A stretch of 64,000 bases of DNA from the NCBI GenBank assembly GCA_003339415.1, contig PDHQ01000090.1:61332-125331 (forward strand), in the 5' to 3' direction. A program made the position numbers and the translations under genes. The stretch comes from Ophiocordyceps camponoti-saundersi (nom. inval.). Taxonomy: Eukaryota; Ascomycota; Sordariomycetes; Hypocreales; Ophiocordycipitaceae. The notes beneath the pieces are model-generated. The model did not search any database, was not told the DNA's origin, and worked only from the letters and a program-made list of their open reading frames with translations. Positions 60,501 through 64,000 of the stretch are shown piece after piece; within the stretch, counting starts at the first letter, position 1, and each line of letters starts with the position of its first letter.

Positions 60501-63500
60501 AAATAATATATTCTTAAAGGAGCTTTATTAAGATTACTATAAAAAGTTAACTATAATTTTTTAGAAAGCTAATAGGGATATTATTAAGCTTAGTAAACTT
60601 CTATAATATAATATTAAAAAGGGCGGAGCGGACTTTATTTTCGGTAATTTAGGAGGGAATATTTATTAAGGGGAAGGGGTTAGAGATAAGGAGGTGCGGG
60701 GTATTCTCTAGGGGATAGGGAAAGAACTTATAAGCTAAAAGCTCTAATTTTTCGGAGAAAAATAATTAAAAGGCGGAGTTTATATTTTATTAAAAAAAAG
60801 GAGTATATATAAGCTTTAAGGGAGCTTAGCTATAAAGTCTTATTTACTAAGCTATAAATTATATAATATTAAAATTATTACTTATAAAAGCGAGAAATTA
60901 TCTTTAGTTATCCTTTTTCGCTTTCCTAATAAATAATTTTTATTATATTATAGCGTTTTAATATACTTACTAATAATTGAAATTTAGCTACGCTTACTAA
61001 TACTACTTAATATATTTTATATTTAAGATTATAAAGGTAATTTTCGGGGTTTACTATAAGTATAAGTAAAGATTATATTATTAAGGTAATTTCGAAACTA
61101 TTAAGCTAGCTATAATATTTAATTATTTATAAAGTTATATTACTAATTTCTTAATATTCGCTATAAACTCCGCTTAAACGGTAAAAAGTAAAAGTTAGTT
61201 TTTTACTTTTACTTATAAAATATTAAAGTTAAAATATTTCTAATATAATATTAGTATAAAGTTTAAAAAGGGAGAAGTTATAAAAAACGTAAATTAGAAA
61301 ATATAATTAAAGCTAAGAAAATTAAAATTTAAGCTAAGGTATATAAGGAAATAATTAGGTATATTTTAAATTAAGTTAATAATACTAATTCTCCGCCTAT
61401 AAACTTTTTAAGTAATCTTATAGGAAAAGGTAAAGAGTTCGAGGCGGAGTTAATAGAAAGTAAAGAGAAGCTTTATAAAGTAAGGGAAGGTATAATCGTA
61501 GAGGTTCTAGGAGGGATAATTAGCGTTAAAATCGCTAAGGATAATTAGCGGAGCGGAGGCGGAGGCGGAATATAAGGAGGGAGGAGGGGGTAATAAGCGT
61601 AAAAGAGGTCTAATATATATTCCGAGTAGCGGGGAGTAAATAGTAAATACCCGGGGTCCGTTATAGAAAGATACTCTAATAAGGTTAGGCCTTATAATAA
61701 GATCTTAGTTATAAACTTCGTATTATTTATATATATAAAAAAGAGCCTTGCCTTCGCTTTAAATAAGGTAGTAAGAAGCGAGTTTTAAAAGTAAAAAGTA
61801 ATTATATATATTAGGCTAGAATTCTTATATAGTAATAATATTATAATTTTCCTTACTAAATAAAGTAAGCTAAATAAGGTAGTTAATCTTTTATATATTT
61901 TATAATAAAATTATAATTTTTATAAAAATTAAGTATTAAAGATAGTTATTTATAATTATTTTAATAGCGTAAAGTTTATAAATATAAACTCTGCCTAGGA
62001 CTATTATAAAATTAGTTATAAATTATAAAGTTTATTACGTAGCTTACGGCTACTACGGGTATTACTAAGCTAAAAGCCTCTTAGGAAGACTTAAGTAAGT
62101 AGCGTACTATAAGAAAAGCGCTAAGGCGTATCTCTAAAAAATCTATAATACGCTTACTTTCTTAAAGAGATAATAATAAAGCTTTCGCTATTTTTATAAA
62201 GTTACTATAAAGTAAGGGCTAGAGGTTAAGCGGACTATAATAATTAGAAAAGGCGAGGTTTATTAAAAAAGCTAAACTTAGCGTAGCTTTATTATTTTTA
62301 GAACTCTAGGTAGTTTTTTAACTATATAAAGTATATACTTTTATATAAAATATAATAGCGGGGTCTCTCTCCCTTTTATACGGGGCAGTTCTCTTCTCCG
62401 TTATTATATAAGGTAGCTATATAATATCTATATTAAGAAGGCTTTTAGTAATATTTAATAATATATCTAAATTAGAAGTACTTATAATATTACTTAAAGT
62501 ATATAAAGTCCTTATAAAATTTATAGTAAATTATTTTTATATTTATAATTATTTTATTTAAGTAAAGCTTATTTACGTTTTCTACGCTACTTAGGCTTAT
62601 AATAAGATAAGTCTATAAGGTATTTTCGCTAGCGGTATATTAAGGTTAGAATACCTTCGCTTAGACTATATTAACTTTATTTACCTCCCTAATAGTATTA
62701 AATAGCGCGTTAAAATTATAATTAGCTACTAAGGTCTAAATACCCTTAATAATAATAATATAAGTTTAGCGTATACGCTTAGCCTCCGCTCTAAAAGCTT
62801 AGGCTACTTACTTATCTTTTAAGGTAAAATCCTTATACTCTAAGTTAAATATAATTATAAGGTCTCCGCTAGGAAATTAGCGCGTAATAATTATTATAAA
62901 ATAGCTTATAGCTTTATTAACTTTCTAAATAACCTCTTAAGGAGTAGGCGCTAGAATTCCCTTAACTATTAAGATATTTTTTACCGATATAAATACCTCC
63001 CTCTTTATTCTTGCTAGAACTAGGCGTATAAGGGGCGCTACGGGGGGGGCGGAGTTTAGGGCGGAGCTTACGATTACGCTAGCTTAAGTTAAAACTCTAA
63101 GGGCGGAGTCTAACCCTTTACTTATTACCTTATAAAAAGTAGCTTTAACTAATTTCTAAATAGCGCGGGAGATAATAATAAATAAGCTAAATAAGTTCTT
63201 AGAGGCTTATTAGCGCTATTAAAGCTTAGTAAACGCTATATTAAGGATACCTTATACGGGGCGAAAATCTTACGTAAAGATTACCTTAGTAAGTTTTTCG
63301 TACGCAGACTTTAAGATAAGATTTATTAAGGTTTAAAAAATATTAATAAATAAGTTATTAGAGTTAGTAGCTATATTATATTAACCTTCGCTTATATATA
63401 GATATTATCGGGATTAGTTAAGCTTTCGGGTTTTACTATTAAGTATTATCGGTATTAGCGGCGGATTAGGAGGCGGGCCGCCCCGTAACCCCGCGTTTAG

Positions 63501-63600
63501 GGCTATTCCCTTAGCGGAGTCGGACTCTAAGAGGCAGAAAGTATTAAATTCTTATAATATTATAGCGTTAAGAATAAACGGGAACCCCGATTATCTAAAA
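57600..63600 (+). pseudogene. A1 decayed coding region, product unknown
   Basis: Between 57600 and 58600 the frame is Gly, Ser and Asn rich with trinucleotide runs, and further on basic. A second frame with only RIP-type stops runs to the 3' end and includes GGLGGGPPRNPAFRAIPLAE near 63460-63520. Neither reverse transcriptase, endonuclease nor RNase H motifs could be recognised by eye. The region is therefore given as one decayed coding segment. Start and end are approximate. Confidence 0.35.
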
Positions 63601-63824
63601 TCGTAAAAAAGTTAAAAAAGTTAATAAATAATAATTTAAATTACGCTTAATTTAAGTTTAGACTAAATTCTTATTAATATTAAGCTAATAAAAATACTAA
63701 TATCGAAGCTAGCTAATATCTTATATATTTCGGATACTAATATAGACTATATTACTTTTTTATACTTTATTAAGCTTTAGTAAATAATATTCCTAGAAAG
63801 CGTAAACTTATTTTTACTATAATA

Positions 63825-64000
63825 GTCTCACTAAGGCGATTATAGAAGTAAGCTAAAGTAGAGTTATAATTAAAGCTATCGAAGAGAGGAAGGAGAAGGG
63901 AGAGAAGCCCCCTTCCCGAGCTAGCTATATACCCCGCGCGATAACTAAGCGCTATCGGGAAGACCTAAATATATCCGCTATAATCCCCCCTATCTAGCTA
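63825..64000. other. Unidentified sequence at the window end
   Basis: It starts where D2 homology stops. It is less AT-rich, with a purine tract (63878-63903) followed by CCCCCTTCCCG. Probably the edge of another element that continues outside the window. Confidence 0.4.

Larger units (their letters stand above)
56374..63623 (+). mobile_element. A1: full-length LINE-like element
   Basis: A1 is 7250 bp, bounded by a perfect 15-bp TSD (56359-56373 and 63624-63638). The uninterrupted site is visible in D1 at about 32195-32209, which proves the insertion. Long, non-5-bp TSDs point to target-primed (LINE) integration. The 5' region has the 10-bp GC repeat, a Gly/Arg-like GC patch and AAT/ATT runs (57650-57880). 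The 3' end is A-rich (AAAAAAGTTAAAAAAGTTA). Purine-rich GCGGAG words favour a plus sense. No conserved motif was identified, so the class stays tentative. Confidence 0.75.
56051..63824 (-). pseudogene. D2 RNase H remnant split by A1
   Basis: 56051-56373 and 63639-63824 align with D1 31869-32209 and 32210-32380 and include the same TKEKRL-type RNase H end on the minus strand. A1 is inserted between with a 15-bp duplication of ATAAATAATAATTTA. Homology to D1 stops near 63824, where an unrelated sequence begins. RIP is heavier than in D1. Confidence 0.85.

Noticed and set aside
1..64000. Mitochondrial or bacterial AT-rich DNA
   Set aside because: The AT-richness comes with selective loss of CpA/TpG and retained CpG, and with Copia elements and LTRs having TSDs. 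No mitochondrial genes or tRNAs were seen.

Overview
The window has the texture of a repeat-induced point mutation (RIP) landscape in a filamentous ascomycete (Pezizomycotina). CpA and TpG are almost absent over long stretches, TpA is in large excess, and CpG survives. Every recognisable coding frame is broken by TAA/TAG where Gln or Trp codons would have stood. No ordinary gene, rRNA, tRNA or CRISPR array was seen. The 64 kb is essentially stacked retroelements, resolved here by shared repeats and target site duplications (TSDs). The genus cannot be told from this sequence. Family letters A to H are labels for this window only.

Families. A: 7.25 kb element, LINE-like by its 15-bp TSD (A1 56374-63623 complete; A2 214-3912 and A3 22576-22860 fragments). 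B: 3.5-3.6 kb non-autonomous LTR element with 487-508 bp LTRs (B1-B5 and one partial LTR). C: Ty1/Copia element with 301-bp LTRs (C1 37301-44563 complete; C2 15543-22575 partial; one solo LTR). D: second Ty1/Copia family with about 410-bp LTRs (D1 31459-50526, D2 from 55639, D3 LTR at 14286). E: 7 kb unidentified LINE-like element (22861-29461 plus 52049-52475). G: gag and protease remnant of another LTR element (4320-5297 plus 12743-14285).

Layout and nesting. Left (1-15542): the tail of a B LTR, then A2, then G. Inside G sits a solo C LTR (TSD TTAGT), inside that B1 (TSD ACCCC), and inside B1 sits B2 (TSD CTTTT). After G come a D-type LTR and an AT-rich unidentified block. Middle (15543-22860): reverse-oriented C2 interrupted by B4 (TSD ATTAG), the least RIP-damaged element here, then A3. 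Centre (22861-52475): E interrupted by reversed B3 (TSD AGGAG). B3 is split in its trinucleotide repeat by D1 (TSD ATAAT). D1 contains B5 (TSD GGTAA/GGTAG), C1 (TSD ATTAG) and a further 1.8 kb foreign segment (H) in its gag. Right (52476-64000): an AT-rich block with a 57-bp tandem repeat, then D2 split by A1 (15-bp TSD, with the uninterrupted site visible in D1), then an unidentified sequence to the end.

How the elements relate. C and D are autonomous-type Copia elements in gag, protease, integrase, reverse transcriptase, RNase H order, all inactivated. B, C and D LTRs all begin TGTTAGA, share a putative primer binding site CTAATTAGT just inside the 5' LTR, and share a polypurine tract of the GAAAAAGAAAAAG type before the 3' LTR, so B probably used Copia proteins in trans. 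The most interesting object is B. It has no pol, but carries an ORF antisense to its retrotransposition direction, with apparent spliceosomal introns, an acidic run, a basic middle and a Cys-rich end. An antisense gene keeps its introns through an RNA cycle.
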